Source of the DNA: Segatella baroniae B14
Lineage (GTDB): Bacteria > Bacteroidota > Bacteroidia > Bacteroidales > Bacteroidaceae
Assembly: GCF_022024235.1 (NCBI RefSeq)
Contig: NZ_CP091799.1
Coordinates: 449,001-513,000 of the forward strand
Length of the DNA: 64,000 bases
Direction of reading: 5' to 3'
Below, piece by piece: positions 1 to 7,910 of this stretch; position 1 is the first letter of the stretch, and every line of letters starts with the position of its first letter. Below the pieces are notes generated by a model. It saw only the letters and a list, made by a program, of their open reading frames with translations. It had not been told where the DNA came from and made no database searches. The translations under genes and the position numbers were made by a program.

Positions 1-1373
1 CTATAGCATGTCGTTATAAGAAAATGAATACCAATGCAGAGGTGAAGGAAACTTCAGATGGTAAAGGTAATAAAGTGTGGACTGTATCGGTAGAAAATTT
101 GCCCTCCATTGAGAAAGAACCTCTCGGGCAGCCTTTGCATGAATTGGCACCAAGAATTTTTTTTGGGCCAGAAACGGCTAAATATCTTGGTACAACGGTA
201 AATCTGAAAGACTGGAAACAGATGGGTAAGTGGCTGTGGAATATTCGAGACGGAAAAACGGCTCTTACTGAAGATATGAAGTCTAAACTACATTCAATGA
301 CGGATACCTGTCAATCAGTCAAAAGTAAAATAGATGTGCTGTATAAGTATCTGGAACAGAATACTCGCTATGTAAATATAACTCTCGGTATAGGTGGGTA
401 TCAACCGGTAGCAGCTGCAGAAGTATGCCGTACAGGATTTGGTGACTGTAAAGGCTTGAGTAACTTTATGCATGCTATGCTTAAGGAAGTGGGAGTGCCA
501 TCAAGCGAGGTTGTTATCAGCACCAAGTACGATAAGATTTACAAAGATTATCCTAACTTTAATCAATTTAATCACGAGATCCTGATGGTTCCTATGCGGC
601 AGGATACGGTATGGATTGAATGTACCGATGCTAAGATACCTTTAGGTTATTGCCACATGGATATTGCTGGTCACGACTGTCTGGAGGTGGCGGCTGAAGG
701 AGGAAAATTTCTAAAGGTGCCATCGTATAAGGATGCTGATAATCGGGAAATAACTTGTATGGAGGTCGATTTGCAGGCTAATGGTTCGGCAAAAATGAAC
801 TTCTTGCAAGATTCGTATATGAGCGAATATGAACCCTTGATGGGGTTAATTGGAGCAAAGGAGGATGTTCAACGTGAATATATACACCACGTGCTCAACA
901 AACCGCTGGTAACTATCAACTCGCTCGAAATGATTGACGATAAAAAGGCTTATAGTATTCCTCACTATGAGATAAGAGCTAAGTTGGAAGATAAGCAATA
1001 TGGTCAAGGTAAAGGATTGCGTCTTTTTATCCCAGTTTGTCCGTTACATCAGGAGGTTTCGACTCCTTCTAATCTAAAGGAGAGACAGCAACAATTGGTA
1101 TTGGATTATGGTTTCTTGCAGGAAGACAGCATTATAGTGCTGATACCTGAGGGATATGTTGTAGAGGCAATTCCCAAAAATATTAAGGAGACTTATCCTT
1201 TTGCCGATTTTACATCAGAACTGAAACTGGAAGGGCGTAAGATAGTGCTTTATAATCGTCGTCTGCAAAAGAAAGGACGCTATGATAAATCGCTCTATGC
1301 TGATTATTGTAAGTATCGGGAAACACTAGATTCGAGATATTCAAATCAGAAGATAGTGCTGAGAAAAAAATAG
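1..1373 (+). CDS. Transglutaminase-like DUF3857-family protein (5' end cut by window)
   Basis: The frame is open to the left window edge, so the first ATG at 24 is probably internal and the N-terminal DUF3857-like part is missing. A transglutaminase-like core is visible: a Cys in a GDCKG motif (codon 447-449), a His in NHEI (573-575) and an Asp in CTDAK (627-629) form the expected Cys-His-Asp order. The remaining C-terminal part is beta-rich and lysine-rich, as in DUF3857 proteins with a DUF3858 tail. Members of this family in Bacteroidota are usually exported and of unknown substrate; peptide-bond or crosslinking chemistry is only inferred from the fold. No signal peptide can be judged because the start is outside the window. 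The next gene has its own promoter, so this gene probably ends its transcription unit. Confidence 0.75.
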   Translation, partial: IACRYKKMNTNAEVKETSDGKGNKVWTVSVENLPSIEKEPLGQPLHELAPRIFFGPETAKYLGTTVNLKDWKQMGKWLWNIRDGKTALTEDMKSKLHSMTDTCQSVKSKIDVLYKYLEQNTRYVNITLGIGGYQPVAAAEVCRTGFGDCKGLSNFMHAMLKEVGVPSSEVVISTKYDKIYKDYPNFNQFNHEILMVPMRQDTVWIECTDAKIPLGYCHMDIAGHDCLEVAAEGGKFLKVPSYKDADNREITCMEVDLQANGSAKMNFLQDSYMSEYEPLMGLIGAKEDVQREYIHHVLNKPLVTINSLEMIDDKKAYSIPHYEIRAKLEDKQYGQGKGLRLFIPVCPLHQEVSTPSNLKERQQQLVLDYGFLQEDSIIVLIPEGYVVEAIPKNIKETYPFADFTSELKLEGRKIVLYNRRLQKKGRYDKSLYADYCKYRETLDSRYSNQKIVLRKK

Positions 1374-1416
1374 TTGGCACATAAAGAAGATATGAAAGGC
1401 GGGTGCTAAATATGTC

Positions 1417-1446
1417 TTGATATTTAGAAATTTTGTTGTAACTTTG
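1417..1446 (+). promoter_or_regulatory. Bacteroidota-type promoter for the DUF4250 gene
   Basis: TTG at 1417-1419, a 19-bp spacer, and TAACTTTG at 1439-1446 match the -33/-7 consensus of the phylum. It lies inside the longest possible reading frame of the next gene, which argues for the ATG at 1480 as the true start. Confidence 0.65.
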
Positions 1447-1479
1447 CACTCCGAAATCAATGAAGTAAAAAGAAAAACT

Positions 1480-1680
1480 ATGGATTATTTACCAAAGGAG
1501 CCAGCCATTCTGGTGTCGAGTATCAATATGTTGCTGCGTGATGAAGAATTTGATTCATTGGAGTCACTCTGTAATTGCTATGATAAAGAAGTTGAAGAGA
1601 TTAAGAGCTATCTTGGAGAAAACGGCTATGTATATAGCGAAGAACAGAAACAGTTTCGCCCAACAGGATATGATAAATGA
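1480..1680 (+). CDS. DUF4250 domain-containing small protein
   Basis: This 66-residue protein begins MDYLPKEPAI and has the layout of DUF4250: a short Leu/Pro start, then a helical segment (SINMLLRDEEFDSLESLC) and a predicted helix-turn-helix-like region ending in a Tyr-rich tail. The function of the family is not known. A longer frame from 1417 exists, but the promoter -7 element at 1439-1446 lies inside that extension, so I use the ATG at 1480. The gene is monocistronic: it has its own promoter and is followed by a strong hairpin terminator at 1682-1723. Family assignment is from memory of the conserved N-terminus and is fairly secure; no role is inferred. Confidence 0.8.
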   Translation: MDYLPKEPAILVSSINMLLRDEEFDSLESLCNCYDKEVEEIKSYLGENGYVYSEEQKQFRPTGYDK

Positions 1681-1681
1681 T

Positions 1682-1723
1682 AAAAAAGACGTATAAAGCA
1701 TTATGCTCTATACGTCTTTTTTT
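1682..1723. terminator. Bidirectional intrinsic terminator
   Basis: AAAAAAGACGTATA at 1682-1695 pairs perfectly with TATACGTCTTTTTT at 1709-1722 around a 13-nt loop, with U-runs on both strands. It separates the DUF4250 gene from the convergent acidic-protein gene. Confidence 0.9.
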
Positions 1724-1757
1724 GAAAATTCTATCTAAAAATAAATGTTTTTAAATC

Positions 1758-2576
1758 TTAGTAGTTGTCATCATCATCAACCACGTCTTCAGCCTCAAGA
1801 TTTAAGTCTTCAGCATTCTCATCAAAGTTAGTGTGATAACTCTCCTCCGTAAGCTTATCATCATCAAATGCATCGTCATCCTCATCAATGTCATTGTAGT
1901 GATCATCAATTTCTGGTGCATCATCATCATCATCAATGTCTAAATCACGATTCTTACGATCGAGCTCCTCGTCGTCTTCAAATTTTGTGTGAAGCTTTTC
2001 TGATTCAGGTTTTTCTTTTGCGAAGATTGCTTCTGTCCAGTTACCTTTTGTAATTTCAAGAACTTCAAAGCCATCGTTTTTCTTTTTCTCATACATGCCA
2101 CCTGGTTTGTGCAGGCGATCAGTAGGAAGAGTTGTGTTACTTATGTCAAAACCAGACATGATGATATCCTGAATACTCTGAGATAGACTATCCCAACCAC
2201 CACCGAAATTACGGTCGATAACATCGAGAAGTTTGGTTGCGCTGATATGGTGAATGTTCTCATAAGTAAGGTCTGTTACGCGCAGAATAGGCTTCTTTTT
2301 AATGGCCCATTTTGTACGATTCTGAGAATCGTCAAGACGAACGCTTCCAACTTTAAAACCTCGATTTTCATATTTTGCGATTATTTCAGGCTTATCGACT
2401 TTGATCTCCTCAATTTCGAAAGCACTGCGAATTGTATTAATATAGCTTCGCTGATTATCACGAAGGTCAGCTTCCTTCTCAGCAGCTTCCCACATACGGA
2501 AAATATCATTTTCCTGCTGATCCCAAACATTGCTCTTAGTAAGCGTCTTGAGAGTAATAGCTTTCTGTTCTTTCAT
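1758..2576 (-). CDS. Conserved hypothetical protein with long acidic C-terminal tail
   Basis: I do not recognise a named family. The 272-residue product starts MKEQKAITLK. Residues 1-190 look like a compact mixed alpha/beta domain with many charged residues. From about residue 195 the chain is almost all Asp and Glu with a few Asn and Tyr (several DDDDD runs), with no hydrophobic core. There is no signal peptide or membrane segment, so it should be cytoplasmic. A longer frame to 2636 exists, but the promoter (2597-2628) lies within it, so the ATG at 2576 is preferred. An acidic tail of this kind is seen in nucleic-acid mimics, histone-like chaperones and the Firmicutes RNA-polymerase delta subunit, but none of these is shown here. 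It is divergent from rarA. Confidence 0.7.
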   Translation of the reverse strand: MKEQKAITLKTLTKSNVWDQQENDIFRMWEAAEKEADLRDNQRSYINTIRSAFEIEEIKVDKPEIIAKYENRGFKVGSVRLDDSQNRTKWAIKKKPILRVTDLTYENIHHISATKLLDVIDRNFGGGWDSLSQSIQDIIMSGFDISNTTLPTDRLHKPGGMYEKKKNDGFEVLEITKGNWTEAIFAKEKPESEKLHTKFEDDEELDRKNRDLDIDDDDDAPEIDDHYNDIDEDDDAFDDDKLTEESYHTNFDENAEDLNLEAEDVVDDDDNY

Positions 2577-2596
2577 AATTGTAGTTGTATTTGCTG

Positions 2597-2628
2597 CAAA
2601 ATTAAATACTAAATTGTTAAAAACCAAA
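2597..2628 (-). promoter_or_regulatory. Promoter for the acidic-tail protein gene
   Basis: Read on the minus strand: TTTG (2628-2625), a 20-bp spacer, TAATTTTG (2604-2597). Transcription would start about 2590, some 15 nt before the ATG at 2576. Confidence 0.75.
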
Positions 2629-2697
2629 CTTTTCATTCAAAAAAATGGTAGCTCTAAAAAAAACAGGTTTACTTCTTCGCTAATCTTAACTTTTTTG

Positions 2698-2705
2698 TAT
2701 CTTTG
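2698..2705 (+). promoter_or_regulatory. -7 element for rarA, close to the start codon
   Basis: TATCTTTG at 2698-2705 matches the TAnnTTTG consensus. Only 7 nt separate it from the ATG at 2713, so the transcript would have almost no leader. The -33 box is weak (TTCG at 2676-2679). Confidence 0.6.
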
Positions 2706-2712
2706 CAATTGT

Positions 2713-3984
2713 ATGAGTGAACCTTTGGCTGAAAGAATGAGACCTCGTACACTAGATGAGTATGTAGGGCAAAAGCATCTGGTGGGTGAGGGGGCTGTGT
2801 TGCGCAATATGATTGATGCGGGACGCATTCCTTCCTTTATACTTTGGGGGCCTCCTGGAGTAGGAAAGACAACTTTAGCCCATATTATTGCTAATAAGCT
2901 CGAAACCCCTTTTTATACACTGAGTGCTGTAACGAGCGGTGTTAAAGATGTAAGAGAAGTTATCGATAAGGCTGCAAAATCGCAGTTTTTTAATACCATT
3001 TCACCTATATTATTTATTGATGAAATACATCGTTTTTCTAAATCGCAGCAAGATTCTTTGCTTGGAGCAGTAGAGCGAGGTACGGTTACACTTATAGGTG
3101 CTACAACAGAGAATCCTTCGTTTGAAGTAATTCGGCCATTACTTTCAAGATGTCAGTTATATGTACTGAAGAGCTTGAATAAGGATGATTTGCTTGATTT
3201 AATACACCGTGCGTTGACAGAGGATGTGGAATTAAAGAAGCGTAATATAATTTTGAAAGAGCATGGAGCCCTGTTGCGATATAGTGGTGGAGATGCGCGT
3301 AAACTGTTGAATATACTGGAGTTGGTAGTTGAGTCAGAAATGGGAGATGTCGAGATTACCGACGATTTGGTGGTGAAAAGATTGCAGCAAAATCCTTTAG
3401 CATACGATAAACAGGGGGAGATGCACTATGATATTATATCGGCCTTTATCAAAAGTATCCGTGGTAGTGATCCTGATGCAGCCTTATACTGGTTGGCGCG
3501 AATGATAGAGGGGGGAGAAGATCCACAGTTTATAGCAAGAAGATTGGTAATCAGTGCCAGTGAAGATATAGGCTTGGCTAATCCTAATGCTTTGCTACTT
3601 GCTAATGCAGCTTTCGATACTGTTATGAAAATCGGTTGGCCTGAGGCAAGAATAGCATTGGCAGAAGCTACAATATATTTGGCTACCAGTGCCAAGAGTA
3701 ATTCTGCATATATGGGCATCAATGATGCTTTGCAGTTGGTTAAACAGACTGGAAATCTGCCAGTACCATTACCAATACGAAATGCACCAACCCAGTTAAT
3801 GGCAGATTTAGGCTATCATGATGGTTACAAGTATCCGCATGATTATCCTGGGCATTTTACGGAACAGCAATATCTGCCTGATGCTCTCAAAAATACTAGA
3901 ATTTGGCACGCGCAGCATTCTCCACAGGAAGAACGACTTTATCAGTGGATGAAAACTTGTTGGGGTGACCGATATGACCAATAA
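2713..3984 (+). CDS. rarA: Replication-associated recombination protein A (RarA/MgsA AAA+ ATPase)
   Basis: The 423-residue protein begins MSEPLAERMRPRTLDEYVGQ, the typical start of RarA/MgsA/WRNIP1 proteins. Walker A is GPPGVGKTT, Walker B is LFIDEIHRF, sensor 1 is GATTENPSFE, and the arginine finger region follows as LLSRC. The C-terminal half contains the tetramerisation domain with GGEDPQFIARR and the DLGYHDGYKYPHD motif. RarA acts in the cytoplasm at stalled replication forks with SSB and RecA. The frame is open further upstream to 2530, but that stretch crosses the divergent promoter and reads as low-complexity sequence; the promoter -7 element at 2698 also places the start at 2713. Length and motifs are complete. 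Confidence 0.95.
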   Translation: MSEPLAERMRPRTLDEYVGQKHLVGEGAVLRNMIDAGRIPSFILWGPPGVGKTTLAHIIANKLETPFYTLSAVTSGVKDVREVIDKAAKSQFFNTISPILFIDEIHRFSKSQQDSLLGAVERGTVTLIGATTENPSFEVIRPLLSRCQLYVLKSLNKDDLLDLIHRALTEDVELKKRNIILKEHGALLRYSGGDARKLLNILELVVESEMGDVEITDDLVVKRLQQNPLAYDKQGEMHYDIISAFIKSIRGSDPDAALYWLARMIEGGEDPQFIARRLVISASEDIGLANPNALLLANAAFDTVMKIGWPEARIALAEATIYLATSAKSNSAYMGINDALQLVKQTGNLPVPLPIRNAPTQLMADLGYHDGYKYPHDYPGHFTEQQYLPDALKNTRIWHAQHSPQEERLYQWMKTCWGDRYDQ

Positions 3985-4087
3985 TGTAAAAAGGTCCTAA
4001 TTGAATTCTAAAAATAATGATATAAAAGGTATCGTGTATACTAAAATGATATAAGAATTATATAGAAGTTATAATAAAATCGTAAAG
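3985..4087. other. Short AT-rich intergenic stretch, nothing recognisable
   Basis: I see no hairpin terminator and no TAnnTTTG element here; the downstream dehydrogenase gene may be read through from rarA or use a non-consensus promoter. Confidence 0.4.
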
Positions 4088-5044
4088 ATGAAGATCGTAA
4101 TTTTAGATGGATATACAGCCAATCCTGGTGATTTAAGTTGGGATGGGCTTAAGGAATATGGAGAGCTTATCGTTTATCCTCGAACAAAGAAGGAAGATGT
4201 TGTATCACGTGCTAAAGATGCAGAAATCGTCCTGACGAATAAGGTAGTGCTTGATGCAGAGGTTTTGATACAGTTGCCTAAGTTGAAATATATAGGTGTG
4301 CTTGCTACAGGTTATAATGTGGTAGACATCAAGAAAGCTAAAGAATTAGGTATCCTAGTAACTAATATTCCTGCTTATAGTACAGATAGTGTGGCACAGG
4401 CAACCTTCGCTTTGATTCTGAATATGACTAATCGAGTGGCTCATTATGCCAACAAAAATCGATTAGGAAGATGGAGTGATAATGATGACTTCTGCTATTG
4501 GGATACGCCACTTCGCGAACTGGCCGGGAAGACTCTTGGTATTGTAGGCTTGGGTAGTATAGGATGGAAAGTAGCTCATCTGGCGCTTGACTTTGGAATG
4601 GATGTTTTTGCCTATACCAGTAAGAATGCAGCAGATCTTCCTGATGGTATTCAAAAAACAACTTTAGAAGGTCTTTTTTCTGTAAGTGATATTCTTACTC
4701 TTCATTGTCCGTTGACAGAAGAAACCTATGAGTTAATCAATAAGAATACTCTTGCAAAGATGAAAGATGGTACAATATTGATTAATACCGGTCGTGGTCC
4801 TCTTGTTAACGAAGCAGATGTAGCCGAGGCTCTTCAGACAGGAAAGCTATTGTATTATGGTGCAGATGTAATGTGTCAGGAACCGCCATCTAAAGATAAT
4901 CCATTACTCAAGCAAAAGAATGCTTTTATTACGCCACATATAGCATGGGCAACTGAAGAGGCACGTACTCGTCTTATAGATACTTGTGTCGAAAATGTAA
5001 AATCATTTGTTGAGGGGCAACCTATTAATGTAGTAAATCGATAA
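4088..5044 (+). CDS. D-2-hydroxyacid dehydrogenase (NAD-dependent, glycerate dehydrogenase-like)
   Basis: A 318-residue cytoplasmic enzyme of the D-isomer-specific 2-hydroxyacid dehydrogenase family. The Rossmann NAD-binding motif is GLGSIG near residue 155; the catalytic Arg is in NTGRGPLVNE, the Glu in CQEPP, and the His in TPHIAWAT near the C-terminus, in the right order. The N-terminal substrate domain carries LATGYNVVD. The sequence resembles hydroxypyruvate/glycerate dehydrogenases more than lactate dehydrogenases, but the substrate (hydroxypyruvate, glyoxylate or a longer 2-oxoacid) cannot be fixed from sequence. It is followed 16 nt later by the TRIC-channel gene and is likely co-transcribed with it. 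Confidence 0.9.
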   Translation: MKIVILDGYTANPGDLSWDGLKEYGELIVYPRTKKEDVVSRAKDAEIVLTNKVVLDAEVLIQLPKLKYIGVLATGYNVVDIKKAKELGILVTNIPAYSTDSVAQATFALILNMTNRVAHYANKNRLGRWSDNDDFCYWDTPLRELAGKTLGIVGLGSIGWKVAHLALDFGMDVFAYTSKNAADLPDGIQKTTLEGLFSVSDILTLHCPLTEETYELINKNTLAKMKDGTILINTGRGPLVNEADVAEALQTGKLLYYGADVMCQEPPSKDNPLLKQKNAFITPHIAWATEEARTRLIDTCVENVKSFVEGQPINVVNR

Positions 5045-5060
5045 TATAAACAATATTAAT

Positions 5061-5696
5061 ATGCTGTACGAGGATCCTGTTTTTGTAAAAAATCTGCAGG
5101 AGGTTATAGAGTTTATTGGTACCTTTGCCTTTGCTATGTCGGGTATCCGATTGGCAGGGGCTAAGCAGTACGACTGGTTTGGTGGATTTGTCTGTGGACT
5201 TGTAGTCGCAATTGGCGGAGGTACAATTCGAGATGTCATGTTAGGGCAAACTCCTTTTTGGATGACATCACCAATTTATTTGATATGTACAATGCTAGCA
5301 CAGGTGGTATTTATTATCTTCCATCATATCTTAAAAAAGTTAGATAATGCGTGGCTTGTTTTTGATACTTTAGGATTAGCGTTGTTCACAATAGCTGGAA
5401 TCCAAAAATCTTTAGCTTTGGGTTATCCATTTTGGGTGGCGATCATGATGGGATGTATTACAGGCGCTGCAGGAGGTGTTATAAGAGATGTGCTTCTAAA
5501 TAATGAACCTGTTATATTTCAAAAAGAAATATATGCCATCGCTTGTGTAATCGGAGGTGTCGTATATCAGTTGATGTGGATGGCTGGTGTGAGTTTATAT
5601 ATTACAGTACCTAGTGTATTTGTCGTGGTATGCTTGATACGTTTCCTTGCAGTGAGATATCATATATCATTGCCAAAACTACATTCTGAAGATTAA
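5061..5696 (+). CDS. Trimeric intracellular cation (TRIC) channel family protein (UPF0126)
   Basis: A 211-residue inner-membrane protein with about seven hydrophobic segments arranged as two related halves. Each half holds the signature glycine-rich loop: GLVVAIGGGTIRDVMLG in the first and GAAGGVIRDVLLNNEP in the second. Prokaryotic TRIC homologues form trimeric K+-permeable channels; a cation channel role is therefore inferred from family membership. The start ATG at 5061 follows the dehydrogenase stop by 16 nt. The C-terminus is short, cytoplasmic and without extra domains. Next gene begins 11 nt later. Confidence 0.88.
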   Translation: MLYEDPVFVKNLQEVIEFIGTFAFAMSGIRLAGAKQYDWFGGFVCGLVVAIGGGTIRDVMLGQTPFWMTSPIYLICTMLAQVVFIIFHHILKKLDNAWLVFDTLGLALFTIAGIQKSLALGYPFWVAIMMGCITGAAGGVIRDVLLNNEPVIFQKEIYAIACVIGGVVYQLMWMAGVSLYITVPSVFVVVCLIRFLAVRYHISLPKLHSED

Positions 5697-5707
5697 AAAA
5701 TAGTGGT

Positions 5708-6406
5708 ATGAAAAGATCTTTGGCCTTGATGGCTTTTAGTATATTAATAACCTTTTCGCCTGTGCAAATTGCTCATGCAAGCAAGATGAATAAGCAAGTA
5801 ACAGTATATTTGAAGAAAGGCGAAGTTAAAGTTGCCATACTAAGAAACGAACTGAATAAACTTGATGCTCATGTAGATGTATATCTAAAAGATACCGGCG
5901 AACGTGTCCGCTATAAAGCGGAATCGTTAGACAGTATTGTAATGACAGATAACGGACAACGTACAGTATGGGAATCGAAATGGATAAATCAAAGTTATAA
6001 TCTAAGTTCTCCTGTAAACACGGATAGGCCATTGTTGGTAAAAAGAATTTGGAAAGGTGAAAGAACTAGTGTATATACTAGCCGAGTGGCAGAAATGACG
6101 AGTAATGCCAATAAACATTATTTTAGTCAACAAGTTGATCAGTTCTATTATGGATTAAATACAGAAAAAGAGATTCGATTGTATTATTCAGAATCGTTAG
6201 TGCCAGGAACTATCAATTTGGGTAATTTTAATGTTACAGGTTTGTCTCTTGGTGGTAGTATGAAATTGTCTTCAATGGCAAAGTTTTTTCCTCAGTATCC
6301 TGTGTTCCAAAAAAGATTGGAAACTATAAGTGTTAAACGGCGTGTGTTTCATAAAGATAAAGCCATCATTATCAAGTATCTTGATGAGTATCTTCGCATA
6401 AAATAA
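5708..6406 (+). CDS. Secreted hypothetical protein
   Basis: The 232-residue product begins with a Sec signal peptide (MKRSLALMAF then a hydrophobic run, likely cleavage after HAS near residue 25). The mature part is rich in Lys, Tyr and beta-forming residues, without Cys. I see no known domain. It sits 11 nt after the TRIC gene and is followed by a gap containing the OmpA promoter, so it probably ends the rarA-side transcription unit. Periplasmic location is inferred from the signal peptide; function is unknown. Confidence 0.7.
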   Translation: MKRSLALMAFSILITFSPVQIAHASKMNKQVTVYLKKGEVKVAILRNELNKLDAHVDVYLKDTGERVRYKAESLDSIVMTDNGQRTVWESKWINQSYNLSSPVNTDRPLLVKRIWKGERTSVYTSRVAEMTSNANKHYFSQQVDQFYYGLNTEKEIRLYYSESLVPGTINLGNFNVTGLSLGGSMKLSSMAKFFPQYPVFQKRLETISVKRRVFHKDKAIIIKYLDEYLRIK

Positions 6407-6455
6407 TTTGATTAACTATTTTTTAAGAAATTCTTCCTTTTTAAAATAATATGTT

Positions 6456-6463
6456 TATCTTTG
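6456..6463 (+). promoter_or_regulatory. -7 element upstream of the OmpA-family gene
   Basis: TATCTTTG at 6456-6463 matches the consensus; no clear TTTG is found 19-21 bp upstream. It predicts a leader of about 55 nt. Confidence 0.55.
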
Positions 6464-6522
6464 CATCTTATTAATGCAGTGTAATATAGTAAATAATATA
6501 GTAAAATTTCAAGAATATAGGT

Positions 6523-7671
6523 ATGAAAAAGTTAATAATGGGATTGGCGTTAGCAACTTGTGCGATGACAGGTTTTGCCCAGGAAGATTTACCAGAACAG
6601 AAGTATAGTGTTGCAACAAACTCTTTCTTTAGCAACTGGTTTGTGCAAGTTGGTGCAGATTGGAATGCTTTCTATTCGAATGAAGAGCATGGTTTAGGTC
6701 TATCTCATAGTCCATTTAAAAAGTTTCGTGCCAATCCTGGTGCTTCTATTGCCTTAGGTAAATGGTTTACACCAGGTATAGGTCTTCGCACTAAGTTCCA
6801 GGGTATTTGGGGCAAGGCTGTAGTAAATGATCAAACAAAAGGAAATCATAACAAATACCTTATTATTAACGAGCAGGTCTTGTTTAATTTAAGTAATTTG
6901 TTTTGTGGCTATAATCCTAATCGGGTGTGGAACGTAATTCCTTTTGTTGGTGCGGGTCTTGGTCGCAATATGAGTGATAATATTAATGTGGTAGATCTTA
7001 ATGTCGGTTTACAATCTTCTTGGCGTTTAGGTAAAAAAGTAGATGTTTATGTAGAAGCAGGATGGAATCGTCTTGGACAGGCTTTTGATGGTGTTACAGC
7101 TGTTAAAGGTAGTTCAAATTATGATGGTGTGTGGGAAAGAAAAGACAATAATTTATATGCAGAGGTTGGTTTTACTTTCAGATTAGGCAAGTCTGGTTGG
7201 AGTAAGACTCCAGATGTTGAGGCCTTGAATGCTTTGAATCAAAGTCAGTTAGATGCACTGAATAGCCAATTGGAAGATGCAAATGCAGAAAATGAGCGTT
7301 TGCGTGGAGAGTTAGAAGCTAAACAGTCAAATCAAACCTCATCAGTAGTATATAAGAGCGCACCTGTATCCGTATTCTTTAATATAGGTAAAACTAAAAT
7401 AGCTTCAAGTAAGGATATGGTAAACCTCGAATCTTTTGCAAAATCAGCTAAAGAGAATAATAATAAGATTTTGGTTACTGGATATGCGGATAGCAAAACT
7501 GGTTCAGCAGAATATAATCAGAAACTGTCTCAGAGTCGTGCAGATGCAGTGGTTGAAGCTCTTGTTAAATTTGGTGTAGACAAATCGATGATAACAACTC
7601 AGGCTAAGGGTGGAGTAGATGATTTGTCACCTGTAGATAATAATCGTCGAGCTACTGTAGAAATACAGTAA
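6523..7671 (+). CDS. OmpA-family outer membrane protein
   Basis: A 382-residue outer-membrane protein. Residues 1-19 form a signal peptide (cleavage near GFAQ). Residues about 30-225 are an eight-stranded-barrel-like region rich in Gly, Trp and aromatic ends of strands. Residues about 235-270 form a short coiled coil (LNSQLEDANAENERLRGELE). Residues about 283-382 are an OmpA C-terminal peptidoglycan-binding domain: VSVFFNIGKTKI, VTGYADSKTGSAEYNQKLSQ, SRADAVVEAL and DNNRRATVEI. Such proteins anchor the outer membrane to the wall and are often very abundant in Bacteroidota. The gene has its own promoter and is closed by a strong terminator at 7724-7761. Confidence 0.92.
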   Translation: MKKLIMGLALATCAMTGFAQEDLPEQKYSVATNSFFSNWFVQVGADWNAFYSNEEHGLGLSHSPFKKFRANPGASIALGKWFTPGIGLRTKFQGIWGKAVVNDQTKGNHNKYLIINEQVLFNLSNLFCGYNPNRVWNVIPFVGAGLGRNMSDNINVVDLNVGLQSSWRLGKKVDVYVEAGWNRLGQAFDGVTAVKGSSNYDGVWERKDNNLYAEVGFTFRLGKSGWSKTPDVEALNALNQSQLDALNSQLEDANAENERLRGELEAKQSNQTSSVVYKSAPVSVFFNIGKTKIASSKDMVNLESFAKSAKENNNKILVTGYADSKTGSAEYNQKLSQSRADAVVEALVKFGVDKSMITTQAKGGVDDLSPVDNNRRATVEIQ

Positions 7672-7723
7672 ATTTATTGCAATAAAGTTATGAAAGATAT
7701 AATTTTTTGCGAAAAAAATGAAG

Positions 7724-7761
7724 AAAATCCAGCTGTCTCTTAAACAGCTGGATTTTTTTTT
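7724..7761 (+). terminator. Strong intrinsic terminator after the OmpA-family gene
   Basis: AAAATCCAGCTGT (7724-7736) pairs with ACAGCTGGATTTT (7744-7756) around a 7-nt loop and runs into a T-stretch to 7761. Confidence 0.93.
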
Positions 7762-7833
7762 GCTTATAATCATTGAAATTTTCTTAATTTCTATACTTCT
7801 AAAAAGTTTTTTAATATTATTTAGACTGCTGTA

Positions 7834-7865
7834 TTCGCTTAGCCCATCATTTTTGCTTACTTTTG
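7834..7865 (+). promoter_or_regulatory. Promoter of the Bat operon
   Basis: TACTTTTG at 7858-7865 is a good -7 box; TTCG at 7834-7837 with a 20-bp spacer is a one-mismatch -33 box. The leader to the moxR ATG is about 40 nt. No other comparable promoter was seen before the end of batDE. Confidence 0.65.
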
Positions 7866-7910
7866 CGTGTGTAAAAAAAAGATGGAAAAACTTCTATAGA
7901 TTAAAATATT

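Noticed and set aside
1915..1940. TCA triplet run as a phase-variation locus
   Set aside because: It is a multiple of three within the acidic tail; length changes would not shift the frame.
1868..2053. His-rich frame opposite the acidic tail
   Set aside because: It is the complement of Asp/Glu codons, without promoter or conserved start.
2530..2712. 61-residue N-terminal extension of rarA
   Set aside because: The stretch lies across the divergent promoter region and the -7 box of rarA; family proteins start at MSEPLAER.
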